Position numbers and translations under genes: made by a program. A DNA stretch of 64,000 bases from Sphingobacterium sp. ML3W. Its GTDB lineage: Bacteria > Bacteroidota > Bacteroidia > Sphingobacteriales > Sphingobacteriaceae. Shown one piece after another: positions 8,139 through 17,405 of this stretch. How positions within the stretch are numbered: the first letter of the stretch is position 1; each line of letters begins with the position of its first letter. Below the pieces are notes generated by a model. The model had not been told where the DNA came from. It was given only the letters and a program-made list of their open reading frames with translations, and ran no database searches. The stretch is taken from assembly GCF_029542085.1 (NCBI RefSeq), contig NZ_CP107036.1, positions 4,402,001 to 4,466,000 on the forward strand, given 5' to 3'.

Positions 8139-9743
8139 ATGATTTACACCTCCAGAACTATTCCACAGCATTCAATGTGGCGAATAGTTTATTTTATGAT
8201 TACGTTGCTTACTCTTAATTCATGTAAAAAAAATGAGTCCAGAATGGAGCAAGCTGCATTACAATTTGCCCCTACAATTGTTGGCCAAATTAACACCAAA
8301 GCTGCTGGGACCTCTTGGGACAAAGGCGACCAAATTGGCGTTTTTATGATCAAATCAGGTCAGCGATTAACATCAACCTCAATTGTGAATGCTGTCAACA
8401 ATCATGCATTCGCGATTAATGGTTCATTATTTCAAAGTAAATCACCTATCTTTTTACCAAATGAACAGGTAGATTTCATTGCATATTATCCTTATAAATC
8501 CATTACTGATTTTCAATATTCCATCGATCTGAGTGATCAGTCAAATCAGTCAGCATTGGATTTCATGTATGCCAGCAATGCAAAAAACATCAACAAAACC
8601 AACAATACCGTCCCACTCAATTTTGTAAGACAATTGAGCAAGATTGCGATTCATTTTTCCATTACCAATACAGCGGGTTTAGAAGCCAATCAGATTGCCG
8701 TCAGTATACCATCGGTACACACACAAGGAGGATTTGATCTCTCAACTGGAAAACTAAATGTTAACCATGCTGAAAAGAAAGATATACAAGGAAAAGTTTC
8801 GGTGAATACCAACCAAACAGCTATCGTAGAATTCATCCTCCTTCCCGGAGAGGATATCACCGGAAAGGCTATTAAATTTATCGCTTCTAACGGCGATAGT
8901 TATACATGGACAACACCACAGAGTCAGAATCTGAAAAATCTAATTACCGGAAATCGCTACAATTTCAACATCAAAATTGACAATGGTAAGCTAAGTGGAG
9001 GAATTGGAGATGCCCAAGCTTATCTGGAAATCCCCAAAATGAACAATTTGAACAATGATGAAGTGTTCATACAGCACTTTCTTCCTGATGCAAGCACAGC
9101 TAGAAACTACGCTATGCTGTATGATAAAAAGTTAAAAATGGCTTACTGGGTAGCTTACCCATTATATAATAGCATTTTAGGTTCTGGCAATCGCACGGAT
9201 GCCTGGGGATATGATCCTTCTATATCAACAGCATTCCAACCAAATCTATTTAAAGGGTTTCAACCAACGGGTTATGACAGAGGTCATCAGCTACCTAGTG
9301 CTGATCGCAACCTAAATATTACCCACAATAAAACAACATTTTATTTTACCAATATGACGGCACAGGCATCCCGTCTCAATCAAGGTCTTTGGGCAAACCT
9401 GGAAACTAAGGTACGGACCTGGACAGCGCAATGTGACACCATGTATGTTGTAACAGGAGCAATGCCCACAACAGATACGGATAATCTGCTTAATTTTGCA
9501 CAAGACAATGACAGGAAAGATATCGCAAAACCAAAATACTATTTCAAAGCCTTAGCCATGAAGAAAGGGAGCGAATACTATACGATTGCCTATAAAATAG
9601 ACAACATAACTCCGCCTTCAGGAAGCACGTTTAATAATTATAAACTAACTGTAAGCGATCTGGAAAGAGAAACAGGATTTACATTTTTTCCCGATTTAGA
9701 CAACACGAAAAAAGAAAGTATAAATACCAATATCTGGAAATAA
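8139..9743 (+). CDS. secreted DNA/RNA non-specific endonuclease fused to a fimbrillin-like domain (lipoprotein)
   Basis: 534 aa. A short signal peptide ends in a lipobox (LTLNSC, Cys29), so the protein is probably surface-anchored. ATGs at 8139 and 8175 are both possible; the second gives a tighter signal peptide. Residues about 45-285 resemble fimbrillin/Mfa-type adhesin domains (WDKGDQIGVFM, then a beta-rich sequence ending NRYNFNIKI). Residues about 300-525 form a NUC1-type endonuclease with the catalytic DRGH motif (D380-H383) followed by ADRN and the metal-site region TNMTAQ. It would degrade extracellular DNA or RNA at the cell surface. The gene is monocistronic, with its own terminator. 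Confidence 0.9.
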   Translation: MIYTSRTIPQHSMWRIVYFMITLLTLNSCKKNESRMEQAALQFAPTIVGQINTKAAGTSWDKGDQIGVFMIKSGQRLTSTSIVNAVNNHAFAINGSLFQSKSPIFLPNEQVDFIAYYPYKSITDFQYSIDLSDQSNQSALDFMYASNAKNINKTNNTVPLNFVRQLSKIAIHFSITNTAGLEANQIAVSIPSVHTQGGFDLSTGKLNVNHAEKKDIQGKVSVNTNQTAIVEFILLPGEDITGKAIKFIASNGDSYTWTTPQSQNLKNLITGNRYNFNIKIDNGKLSGGIGDAQAYLEIPKMNNLNNDEVFIQHFLPDASTARNYAMLYDKKLKMAYWVAYPLYNSILGSGNRTDAWGYDPSISTAFQPNLFKGFQPTGYDRGHQLPSADRNLNITHNKTTFYFTNMTAQASRLNQGLWANLETKVRTWTAQCDTMYVVTGAMPTTDTDNLLNFAQDNDRKDIAKPKYYFKALAMKKGSEYYTIAYKIDNITPPSGSTFNNYKLTVSDLERETGFTFFPDLDNTKKESINTNIWK

Positions 9744-9833
9744 TTCATGGTCGGCTTTATCGAATTATTTTATTCCGATTAAGACAATTACTTAAAGCTT
9801 GATAAGTCTTAAAAAGGCCAAGATCTCCACCAT

Positions 9834-9871
9834 AAAAAGACAATGCACGATGAATTGTGCCTTGTCTTTTT
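9834..9871 (+). terminator. terminator of the nuclease gene
   Basis: 15-bp stem with one mismatch (9834-9848 with 9857-9871), 8-nt loop, ending in a T run. It lies about 90 nt past the nuclease stop codon. Confidence 0.85.
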
Positions 9872-9982
9872 ATTTAACGGTATAGCCACGATGCGTCAAA
9901 AAACTTGACATTCCTGTAAAAACACCATTTTATCCTTAAAATGCACAATCAATCCATCATAGTTTTTTATTAGTTTTAACCC

Positions 9983-10627
9983 ATGAAGCTTATAATATTC
10001 GATCTGGATGGAACATTATTGGATACATTACAAGATCTTGGAGACAGTTGCAACGCGATCCTTCAGCGATTTGGTTATCCTATACATCAGCTACCGGCCT
10101 ACAAGAAATTTGTAGGTAATGGTGTACAGAAACTGATCGAACGCGCCCTTCCCGAATATGCACGAACCACGGAAATAATCGCAACACTGCTAATGGCATT
10201 TAAGTCCTACTACGAAGAACAGACAATATGCCATACAAGACCTTATATTGGAATTGTCTCGCTACTGGAGATGCTTAAATCTTCGGGGTACCTCATCTCT
10301 GTAGCATCCAATAAATATCATGAGGCGGTTATTCCTTTGATGGAAAAATATTTTCCCACGATCGCTTTTGATCTGGTCCTTGGCCACCGTACAGGACATC
10401 CAGCCAAACCTGATCCAGACATTGTCCTGGATACTCTCCGAACATTAGGGATAGCAAAAGAAAACTGTTATTATGTTGGCGATTCCTCTGTTGATATGGA
10501 CACAGCCAATAACGCCGGGGTGACTGCGATTGGTGTGACCTGGGGCTTTCGCGATGAAACCGAGTTGCGGCAACATGGTGCAAAGCATATTATTCACATT
10601 CCACAGGAACTGTTGGACGTCGTATAA
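9983..10627 (+). CDS. HAD-superfamily hydrolase, phosphoglycolate phosphatase-like
   Basis: 214 aa, full length for the family. Motif I is DLDGTLLDT at the N-terminus (nucleophile Asp8), motif II is the Ser of VASNKY (about residue 112), motif III is the Lys of PAKPDP, and motif IV is YVGDSSVDMDTANNAG. The cap domain is of the C1 type (about 15-80). This pattern fits Gph/PGP-type enzymes, which hydrolyse 2-phosphoglycolate or related small phosphate esters. Substrate specificity in this superfamily cannot be fixed from sequence alone. It is a single gene sharing a bidirectional terminator with the convergent GH29 gene. Confidence 0.88.
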   Translation: MKLIIFDLDGTLLDTLQDLGDSCNAILQRFGYPIHQLPAYKKFVGNGVQKLIERALPEYARTTEIIATLLMAFKSYYEEQTICHTRPYIGIVSLLEMLKSSGYLISVASNKYHEAVIPLMEKYFPTIAFDLVLGHRTGHPAKPDPDIVLDTLRTLGIAKENCYYVGDSSVDMDTANNAGVTAIGVTWGFRDETELRQHGAKHIIHIPQELLDVV

Positions 10628-10630
10628 AAG

Positions 10631-10676
10631 AAAAAGCCGAACTTAATTCCAACGATGGTTTAAGTTCAGCTTTTTT
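10631..10676. terminator. bidirectional terminator between the HAD and GH29 genes
   Basis: Hairpin with an A run on the left arm (10631-10646) and a T run on the right arm (10659-10676), one internal mismatch. It lies between convergent genes and can serve both strands. Confidence 0.85.
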
Positions 10677-10697
10677 GAATTAAACTATTGTTGTTAG

Positions 10698-12203
10698 CTA
10701 CATTTTAGCATCCATCAGCTTTTCACTTTGCGCCTTTGGCTTTCCTAATTTCATCTTGATCACAAAGGCTTTATTTGAGTTAAACGAATTGGGAAGCCGA
10801 ATATCGTAATATGTATTTTTGTCTAAGTCTAAGCCAATATCCGCATGGCTCAATTCCAAGGATTGTCCATTGTGGAGTATAGTAGCAGAGACTGGAACCT
10901 CCACAGCCTTCTTAGGAACTGCAATACGCACGATATTGTTGACAGGACGATTAAAAACAGTCAGATAAAGGTTATCCTCTTTCTTTGTAAAGTAACCCAA
11001 TTTGGATGGCGCTAGACCAGCATGTCTGACACCATATACCGCTTCGCCGTTTATCTTAATCCAGTCACCGATTTCTTTGGCGAGTTTATCTTCTCCAGGA
11101 TGCATAAGACCATTCCCATCAGGTCCAAAGTTCAACACAAAATTGCCATTCATGGAAACACAATTCATCAACATATCGATGAGATCATCTGAGGTTTTGG
11201 TATAAATCCCAGACCAGTCTTTCATATAGCCCCAACCATTCGGTGGAATCGTCATGACACAGTCCCAGTCACGTCCCTCCAACCATTCAAACTCCTTCGG
11301 CATTTTTCTTTCCCAACCTTGTTCATAGTCACCTAGCATATCACCATTGGAGTCAAAATGCCGCTTTCCAAATTCGTCATTTCTAAATCGGCTTCCAATA
11401 ATCAATCCTCGATGTTTTTCACGTAGCTCTTTTTCTAATTTATACGTAAAATCATACGATTGGATCCAAGATTGATCCCAAGTACCATCAAACCAAAAAC
11501 CTTTTATTTGCGGGTAGTTTTCCAGAAGTTCTAGCAACTGATTACGCGTGTATTCCAAAAACTTATTGAATTTAGCCTTTTCTTCAGGACTAGAGGGGGC
11601 TTTCCCCATATAGTTTGAATTATTCCATTCAAGAATTGAAAAATACAAAAATACATCTATACCTTCCGCTGTATAGGCATCTACGACCTGCTTGACGATA
11701 TCTTTTTTATAAGGACTCTTCTTCACTGTATAGTCTGTATACTTAGAAGGCCACAGGGCAAATCCATCATGATGCTTTGTGGTAAAAATAAGATACTTTG
11801 CACCCATTTCTTTCGCCTGTTTAGCCCAGTTTTTTGCGTCAAAACCTGTAGGATTGAACTTTTTGTAGAGGTTATCATAAGTATTCTTCCAATCTTTCGG
11901 CGCTGTTGGTCCACTCCAGGTACGTATCCATTCGGATGCCGCCGCTCCTTTTCGTGCACTCACCCCTTCCCATTCGTTACCAGGAATTGCATACAAGCCC
12001 CAATGGATAAATTGTCCTAATCCATAGTTTCGGAACCGTTCCATCGCTTCATCTGTCCGATGTCCGGGCGTCAAAGGCCCATATTTTACGTCTACCTTGT
12101 TTTCTACTTTCTTGCGAGGACCTGTCCATTGTGCCGAAGTAGTTTTTACTCCCAGCAATATGCTGCCGAGAATCAATGCTGTGATTATTTTATTATATTT
12201 CAT
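10698..12203 (-). CDS. alpha-L-fucosidase, glycoside hydrolase family 29
   Basis: 501 aa from the chosen start. The frame is open to 12293, but the ATG ending at 12203 begins a clean signal peptide (MKYNKIITALILG, cleavage near TTSAQ). Family features are FGQFIHWG-like YGLGQFIHWGLYAIPGNEW, AKQAKEMGAKYLIFTTKHHDGFALW, and GFWFDGTWD, whose Asp239 is the expected catalytic nucleophile. The enzyme releases terminal alpha-L-fucose from glycans such as fucosylated mucin or milk-type oligosaccharides, in the periplasm or outside. It lies 86 nt downstream of a GH20 gene on the same strand and divergent from a GH2 gene, so it belongs to an exoglycosidase island. Confidence 0.95.
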   Translation of the reverse strand: MKYNKIITALILGSILLGVKTTSAQWTGPRKKVENKVDVKYGPLTPGHRTDEAMERFRNYGLGQFIHWGLYAIPGNEWEGVSARKGAAASEWIRTWSGPTAPKDWKNTYDNLYKKFNPTGFDAKNWAKQAKEMGAKYLIFTTKHHDGFALWPSKYTDYTVKKSPYKKDIVKQVVDAYTAEGIDVFLYFSILEWNNSNYMGKAPSSPEEKAKFNKFLEYTRNQLLELLENYPQIKGFWFDGTWDQSWIQSYDFTYKLEKELREKHRGLIIGSRFRNDEFGKRHFDSNGDMLGDYEQGWERKMPKEFEWLEGRDWDCVMTIPPNGWGYMKDWSGIYTKTSDDLIDMLMNCVSMNGNFVLNFGPDGNGLMHPGEDKLAKEIGDWIKINGEAVYGVRHAGLAPSKLGYFTKKEDNLYLTVFNRPVNNIVRIAVPKKAVEVPVSATILHNGQSLELSHADIGLDLDKNTYYDIRLPNSFNSNKAFVIKMKLGKPKAQSEKLMDAKM

Positions 12204-12289
12204 CTTATCATTATTTCTTTGAAAATGACTCTTCCTAACGACAAATAAATCTATGTTTATTGACCAGATATATGTTGCCCGTCCGACGA

Positions 12290-13888
12290 TCACTTTGGAT
12301 TATCTATATATTGTTTTTGCGATTTCTTGATAACTGCGGGCTCTGCGTTACTGTCCTTAAAAGGATCAAAGTAATAAAGTCCCTGATCGCGGTACAAGGG
12401 CAAATGCTTTTTTAATGTTTTTGTAAATTCATCAAAATTTCGACCTGTTCCTGGCACCCATGCTGCCTCCGCCAATGCCGCTATTCTCGGAAACACAAGG
12501 TAATCCAAACGATTGACATTCGTCACTGTTTCAGTCCAAAGATTAGCCTGAATACCCAAGACCTGTTGTTTTCTTTTTCCCAAACTATCCAATTGATTTC
12601 CAGCAAAATTAAATACATCCTGCAAAGGATTGAAGCCTTTTCCCCATTTACGACCATACTTATGATGCTCTTGTTGTACAAAGTCAAAATACATGGGCAA
12701 CCTAGGAGTTAGTATAACCTGATAGCCTTTATCCAAAATCTTGTTTAGCTGTTCTGGTTTATCATGACGCCACCACATCATGACCGTCTGATCTTTGGCC
12801 AACTTGGCATCCACCATTTCATCCCAGACAATAATCTTTCCGTTTATCCCAGCCACAGAATCTGCCATACGACGAATAAAATACTCTTCAACTTCTTTGT
12901 TAGATTTTAGACCTACTGTCTTTTTCAATTCCTGAACTTTGACATCATTATTCCAGGCTTCACTACCAAAAGCAACCTCATCTCCTCCTAAATGAATATA
13001 GACAGAGGGGAACAGTGTTTTCACTTCACGCAAAACATCAGTCAAAAATGTATATGTTGTATTTTTAGCAGGATGAAAAGTAAAATCGGGATGTCTTTCG
13101 TTCCCCCCACCAGACAGAAAAGGATAAGCCCGGTTTGCGGCTGTAGCATGTCCCGGCATATCAATTTCAGGAATGACCTCGATATTTCGCTCAGCAGCGT
13201 AGGTAACGATCTCACTAATATCAGCTTGACTATAATACTGTACCGGAGCATAAGGATCGAGATAATTGCCTATCCCCCCAACTTGGGTTAACCAGGGGTA
13301 TTTTTGTATACTTAAGCGCCAAGCCGGTTCATCTGTCAAATGCCAATGGAATTTATTCAACTTGTAAAAAGCCATCCAATCCAGCAAAGATTTCACTTTC
13401 TCCTTACCAAAAAAATGGCGCGATTCATCTAACATAAACCCTCGCCAGCCAAATTGCGGTTTGTCTTCAATATTCAATACAGGTAATAGGAACGCATTGC
13501 CTTTTCTTTCAGCAGCGGTAAACACCTGCTCCAAACTAGCAAGAGCATTGACCATACCCGATCTATCAGAAGCATATATTTCAATACCTTTGCGACCGAT
13601 CTTTAGACGATATGCTTCATGTTGTAATTTGCCATCAAGCTTCACGATCATTTTTGCGTCCTTTTCCAACGAAGTGTAAGTTGAAATTCCAAAACGGCTC
13701 AACATCAGCTTCCGAAGATAGTGCAAAGACGATTCAAACACAGCATCTCCAGTGACTCCAAAATTACCCGCCAACTTCAACTCTCCCTGCCCCATTTTAC
13801 ACTCTAAAGGTTGTGGAATAATCGCGATTTGAGCTGTCACATTTTGAATGAGCAAGTAGGTTATAATAAATACTAATTTACGTTTCAT
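12290..13888 (-). CDS. beta-N-acetylhexosaminidase, glycoside hydrolase family 20
   Basis: 532 aa with signal peptide (about 1-19, ending NVTAQ). An N-terminal GH20b-type alpha/beta domain (about 20-135) precedes the TIM barrel (about 140-500). Barrel motifs are GWRGFMLDESRHFFGKE, FHWHLTDEPAWR, VIPEIDMPGHA and the catalytic pair in HLGGDEV (D303-E304; Glu is the acid/base and Asp orients the substrate acetamido group). It removes terminal beta-GlcNAc or GalNAc from glycans. The likely transcript continues into the GH29 gene. A second GH20 in this window (46157-48169) is longer and clearly a distinct paralogue. Confidence 0.95.
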   Translation of the reverse strand: MKRKLVFIITYLLIQNVTAQIAIIPQPLECKMGQGELKLAGNFGVTGDAVFESSLHYLRKLMLSRFGISTYTSLEKDAKMIVKLDGKLQHEAYRLKIGRKGIEIYASDRSGMVNALASLEQVFTAAERKGNAFLLPVLNIEDKPQFGWRGFMLDESRHFFGKEKVKSLLDWMAFYKLNKFHWHLTDEPAWRLSIQKYPWLTQVGGIGNYLDPYAPVQYYSQADISEIVTYAAERNIEVIPEIDMPGHATAANRAYPFLSGGGNERHPDFTFHPAKNTTYTFLTDVLREVKTLFPSVYIHLGGDEVAFGSEAWNNDVKVQELKKTVGLKSNKEVEEYFIRRMADSVAGINGKIIVWDEMVDAKLAKDQTVMMWWRHDKPEQLNKILDKGYQVILTPRLPMYFDFVQQEHHKYGRKWGKGFNPLQDVFNFAGNQLDSLGKRKQQVLGIQANLWTETVTNVNRLDYLVFPRIAALAEAAWVPGTGRNFDEFTKTLKKHLPLYRDQGLYYFDPFKDSNAEPAVIKKSQKQYIDNPK

Positions 13889-14256
13889 ATGATAATTAAG
13901 ACTTTACCTTGGTTAGAAGGTGTTAAAATTAATTATTTAAGCATCATCCTGCTACATTTTTATAAAACCTTTATTTTCGATTCTAATTGTAGCTCTGCGT
14001 AATACAATGGTAAAGAAATTATTAAGTTATTACTGAAAGTCAAATCCAGTCAATCGTTTGCGCAACTCTCGAAAACGTTATAGTGTATTTTATACAAACA
14101 AAACAATAAGGAAATATATTTAAACATAGAAATAATAAAGATTTAAAAAATTAATATTATTGCAAAATCTTACACTAACTAAAACCCGTACAATTAGCGA
14201 TTGTCTTTTTGTTGGTTATATTTGAAAACGAAACAAATACCCTAAGTTAAAACCAT
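13889..14256. other. divergent promoter region between GH20/GH29 and GH2
   Basis: 368 bp, strongly AT-rich, with no gene. It contains a plus-strand -7 element (14217-14224) for the GH2 gene; no minus-strand consensus element was found. Confidence 0.6.
14194..14224 (+). promoter_or_regulatory. Bacteroidota-type promoter of the GH2 gene
   Basis: The -7 element TATATTTG (14217-14224) matches TAnnTTTG. A weak -33 element TTAG (14194-14197) lies 19 nt upstream. Transcription would begin near 14231, giving a 5' leader of about 25 nt. Confidence 0.5.
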
Positions 14257-16491
14257 ATGATTAAAAGGATTTTTTATACGCTCTTCTTTATAGGGATAAC
14301 TATTCTGAATCTACAAGCCAGAACTGTCATTCCGTTCAATGCAAACTGGTCGTTTAAAAAAGGTCCGTTTTCCACCTCAGCATTGGACTATAACCAGACA
14401 TTTGATGGAAAGTGGCAATTGGTTACCCTACCACATACCTGGAATGCAACAGACATGCAGACAGCAGAGATTAAACCGGGAAGTCTTGGAAAAAATGAAC
14501 GCTTTTATACCGGCGATGCTTATTACCGCAAAACATTTGTCCCAGGATCAGATTGGAAAGGTAAGCGTATTTTCATCCGATTTGAAGGGGTGAATACCAA
14601 TACCGAAGTTTATCTAAATAATAAACCTCTTTCTGCCAAAGCAGGAAAAAATGATATTACCTACGATAACTCGCAACGAAATGGCAACTACAGTTTTGTT
14701 GGCAGACATCAGGGCGGCTATTCTGCTTTTGTCTTTGAATTAACCGATATGCTTCAATTGGGAGTGGAAAACGAGCTGTTAGTCAAGGTTAATAATGAAG
14801 CCAGTCCACAGGTTATTCCGGTAAACCACACCTTATTCCCGATGTACGGTGGCATTTATCGTCCTGTTGAACTTATAGTCACCGATGACATTCATGTTGC
14901 TGTAAATGACTTTGCTTCCCAAGGTGTCTATATCACGCAACAAAATGTTTCAAAAAAGACTGCGGATATAGCATTAAAAATAAAAATTGACAACAAATCC
15001 GGAAAAATACAACCGATCGAATTGCTAACGACCATTTTTGAAAAAGATGGTACCATAAAAGCAAAACAACAAACTGCATATACATTGCCGCCACAGGGCC
15101 GTCAGGTCTTATCACAACAAATTGCGGTCAAAAACCCACATTTATGGCAAGGATTGGACGATCCCTACCTCTACAAGGCTGTGACACAGATCAAAAAAAA
15201 TGGTCAGATCATTGACGAGGTAACGACACCTTTAGGTATACGCAAATTTGAATTACGTACTGGCCAAGGTTTCTTTTTAAATGACATCAAGTATCCCCTA
15301 TACGGTGTATGTCGACATCAGGATCGTTGGGGCAAAGGTTCAGCCCTGAGCAACGCCGACCACGACGAAGATCTATCCATTATCAAAGAAATGGGAGCCA
15401 CTTCCATTCGTTTGGCACACTATCAACAGTCAGCATATTTCTATTCCAAATGCGATAGCATCGGGCTTGTGATCTGGGCCGAAATCCCATTTGTGAATCG
15501 CGTGACAACATTTGAAGACAATAACGCCCAACAGCAGTTGAAAGAATTAATTCGACAAAATTTCAATCACCCTTCTATCTATATCTGGGGGATGCACAAT
15601 GAAGTTTACTCGCCGTCCGCCTACACGGTAGAACTCACAACCAAACTAAATGATCTCGCTAAATCCGAAGACCCAGATCGTTACACCGTATCCGTAAGTG
15701 GATATAATGTGATTGATCATCCGGTTAACAACAATGCCGATGTACAGGGAATTAATCATTATTTCGGTTGGTATAATGGTGAACTGGAAAACAAATCCGA
15801 TAAAGATGACGATGTAGCCACATGGGCACAACGTATAAGTAAAGAGTTCAAAGATTACAAGATTATCTTCTCTGAGTATGGCGCAGAAGCCGTTCCCGAG
15901 GATCAAGCGGAAGAGGTAGGTAATTTCGGGAACCAATGGAGCAATCCATCCTTCTTTCCAGAAGAATATGCAACAAAATTCCATGAAGTCCATTGGGGAG
16001 TAATCTCCAAAAATCCTATTTTCCTTGGATCGTACGTTTGGAATACTTTTGATTTTGCCACACCGATTACCGCACTGAACGTTAATCCAAGAAATTACAA
16101 AGGCCTAGTTTCCTTTGATAGAAAACTAAAGAAAGATGGTTTTTACTGGTACAAAGCCAACTGGAGCAAAGAACCGATATTGTATGTCACCCAACGCCGT
16201 ATGATCAATCGCGGAAATGAAATTACTCCTGTAACCGTTTATTCCAATAGAGGCGAACCAACCTTAACCGTTAACGGAACGGTTATCAAAGGCGTTAGAA
16301 AAGGGCAAACAGATGTACATTACATTTTTGACAATGTTAAACTTGCAAAGGGGGCCAATACCATAGAAGCAAAGATCAACCAAAAAGATGGGAAGGTATT
16401 AACCGATACCATTCATTGGAACTATGATCCATCTTATAAACAAGATGCAACTGGCCCAACGAAATCTAAAACAGAACACGTAGGACTCTAA
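14257..16491 (+). CDS. beta-galactosidase-like glycoside hydrolase family 2
   Basis: 744 aa with signal peptide (about 1-21). Domain order is GH2 sugar-binding jelly roll (about 22-200), immunoglobulin-like domain (about 205-325), TIM barrel (about 330-630) and a C-terminal beta-rich domain (about 640-735). The catalytic acid/base is E449 in WGMHNEVY and the nucleophile is E540 in FSEYGAEA. It is most likely an exported beta-galactosidase; other GH2 activities such as beta-glucuronidase or mannosidase cannot be fully excluded, though no mannosidase features were noticed. It is divergent from GH20/GH29, suggesting joint use on a fucosylated, galactose- and HexNAc-containing glycan. Confidence 0.92.
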   Translation: MIKRIFYTLFFIGITILNLQARTVIPFNANWSFKKGPFSTSALDYNQTFDGKWQLVTLPHTWNATDMQTAEIKPGSLGKNERFYTGDAYYRKTFVPGSDWKGKRIFIRFEGVNTNTEVYLNNKPLSAKAGKNDITYDNSQRNGNYSFVGRHQGGYSAFVFELTDMLQLGVENELLVKVNNEASPQVIPVNHTLFPMYGGIYRPVELIVTDDIHVAVNDFASQGVYITQQNVSKKTADIALKIKIDNKSGKIQPIELLTTIFEKDGTIKAKQQTAYTLPPQGRQVLSQQIAVKNPHLWQGLDDPYLYKAVTQIKKNGQIIDEVTTPLGIRKFELRTGQGFFLNDIKYPLYGVCRHQDRWGKGSALSNADHDEDLSIIKEMGATSIRLAHYQQSAYFYSKCDSIGLVIWAEIPFVNRVTTFEDNNAQQQLKELIRQNFNHPSIYIWGMHNEVYSPSAYTVELTTKLNDLAKSEDPDRYTVSVSGYNVIDHPVNNNADVQGINHYFGWYNGELENKSDKDDDVATWAQRISKEFKDYKIIFSEYGAEAVPEDQAEEVGNFGNQWSNPSFFPEEYATKFHEVHWGVISKNPIFLGSYVWNTFDFATPITALNVNPRNYKGLVSFDRKLKKDGFYWYKANWSKEPILYVTQRRMINRGNEITPVTVYSNRGEPTLTVNGTVIKGVRKGQTDVHYIFDNVKLAKGANTIEAKINQKDGKVLTDTIHWNYDPSYKQDATGPTKSKTEHVGL

Positions 16492-16515
16492 TCGCAATAC
16501 AGCATAATATAAATT

Positions 16516-16555
16516 AAAAAAGCACCAATAGTCCTTGTACTATTGGTGTTTTTTT
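16516..16555 (+). terminator. terminator of the GH2 gene
   Basis: Perfect 10-bp stem (16523-16532 with 16539-16548), 6-nt loop, then seven T. Confidence 0.9.
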
Positions 16556-16849
16556 ATGTAAAATCCATTTTGCCCGGCTGTAGCCGTTTTGACGGCCTAT
16601 CTGTTCAATCCAATTGATAACAATTTAGGCATTTCACGGTTAGACGCGATCCAATTAACAGAATCAAGTTTTCACCTGTCAATGGAAAAACGTTTTCATT
16701 TCTGAAACAGGCCGATGATCATTAACCGACATAACCTGACCGTTTACCGAAATTCTTTCCTGATTAGCCTAATGCCCCTCCCCGACAACGCAAATCTGCC
16801 CTACCTTTGAGATATCAAATAAGAAACAAAACATTAAAAAATAAACATC
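16556..16849. other. intergenic region before the small membrane protein gene
   Basis: About 290 bp with no gene. Near its right end is a perfect -7 element TACCTTTG at 16802-16809 (plus strand), 41 nt before the ATG at 16850; no matching -33 was seen. Confidence 0.5.
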
Positions 16850-17128
16850 ATGGCAACTAAAACAACATTCAGCATCAACAGCAAAACGATCACAAAAGCT
16901 TTTCAAGACCTTTTTGATTCATTTAAAAGTTCACGTTTAAAGGTGTCTTCCAAAAATGGACAGGAATACCTCAATATATCATTATTGCTAGCGGTGATCA
17001 TTGGAGTTATTTTTCCGATAGCTTTTGTGGTCCTTATTATCCTTACTTTGATTTGTAGCCTTCAGTTGGCCATCTTACAAGAAGATAAACAGGAAGAAGA
17101 AAAACAAAAAATGATCGAGCTAAAATAA
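16850..17128 (+). CDS. small membrane protein, DUF4342-like
   Basis: 92 aa. It has a polar, basic N-terminal half (about 1-43), one long hydrophobic segment (about 44-75, one or two tightly packed membrane helices) and a charged Glu/Lys tail (about 77-92). The layout, a short stretch resembling strand-forming KVSSKNGQEYLNI before a hydrophobic segment, resembles DUF4342 proteins, but this is a weak match made by eye. It is monocistronic, with a consensus -7 element upstream and a strong terminator downstream, so it is expressed independently. Function unknown. Confidence 0.75.
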   Translation: MATKTTFSINSKTITKAFQDLFDSFKSSRLKVSSKNGQEYLNISLLLAVIIGVIFPIAFVVLIILTLICSLQLAILQEDKQEEEKQKMIELK

Positions 17129-17155
17129 ACGCTATCCTTGATATAACTTATCATA

Positions 17156-17193
17156 AACGGGATGCCCATCGAAGGGCATCCCGTTCTATTTTT
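17156..17193 (+). terminator. terminator of the small membrane protein gene
   Basis: Perfect 12-bp GC-rich stem (17156-17167 with 17174-17185), 6-nt loop, followed by a T-rich stretch. Confidence 0.92.
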
Positions 17194-17310
17194 ATCAATA
17201 TCTTACTTAACGATCGGAAAACACATTGTTCCAACCTTGGATTAAATTCCCTACCATAGCCCCAATTTTTCACCAAAAACAATGCAATCGATTGATTTAG
17301 ATTTATTTTT

Positions 17311-17340
17311 TGATAGAAAATTAATTTCCGTACCTTAAAC
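17311..17340 (+). promoter_or_regulatory. possible promoter of the MG2-type gene
   Basis: TTTG (about 17311-17314) is followed after 18 nt by TACCTTAA, a partial match to TAnnTTTG, about 65 nt before the ATG. Only the -33 and the first half of the -7 fit well. Confidence 0.3.
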
Positions 17341-17405
17341 TGAACAATACTTTTTAGTGTTGTAAATGCTATAAAATAACCCTAAGAGAAAACCATTTAT
17401 AAATT

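Noticed and set aside
12204..12293. Extended N-terminus of the GH29 protein overlapping the GH20 gene
   Set aside because: The upstream residues are not signal-peptide-like and the internal Met begins a clean one; the overlap disappears with that start.
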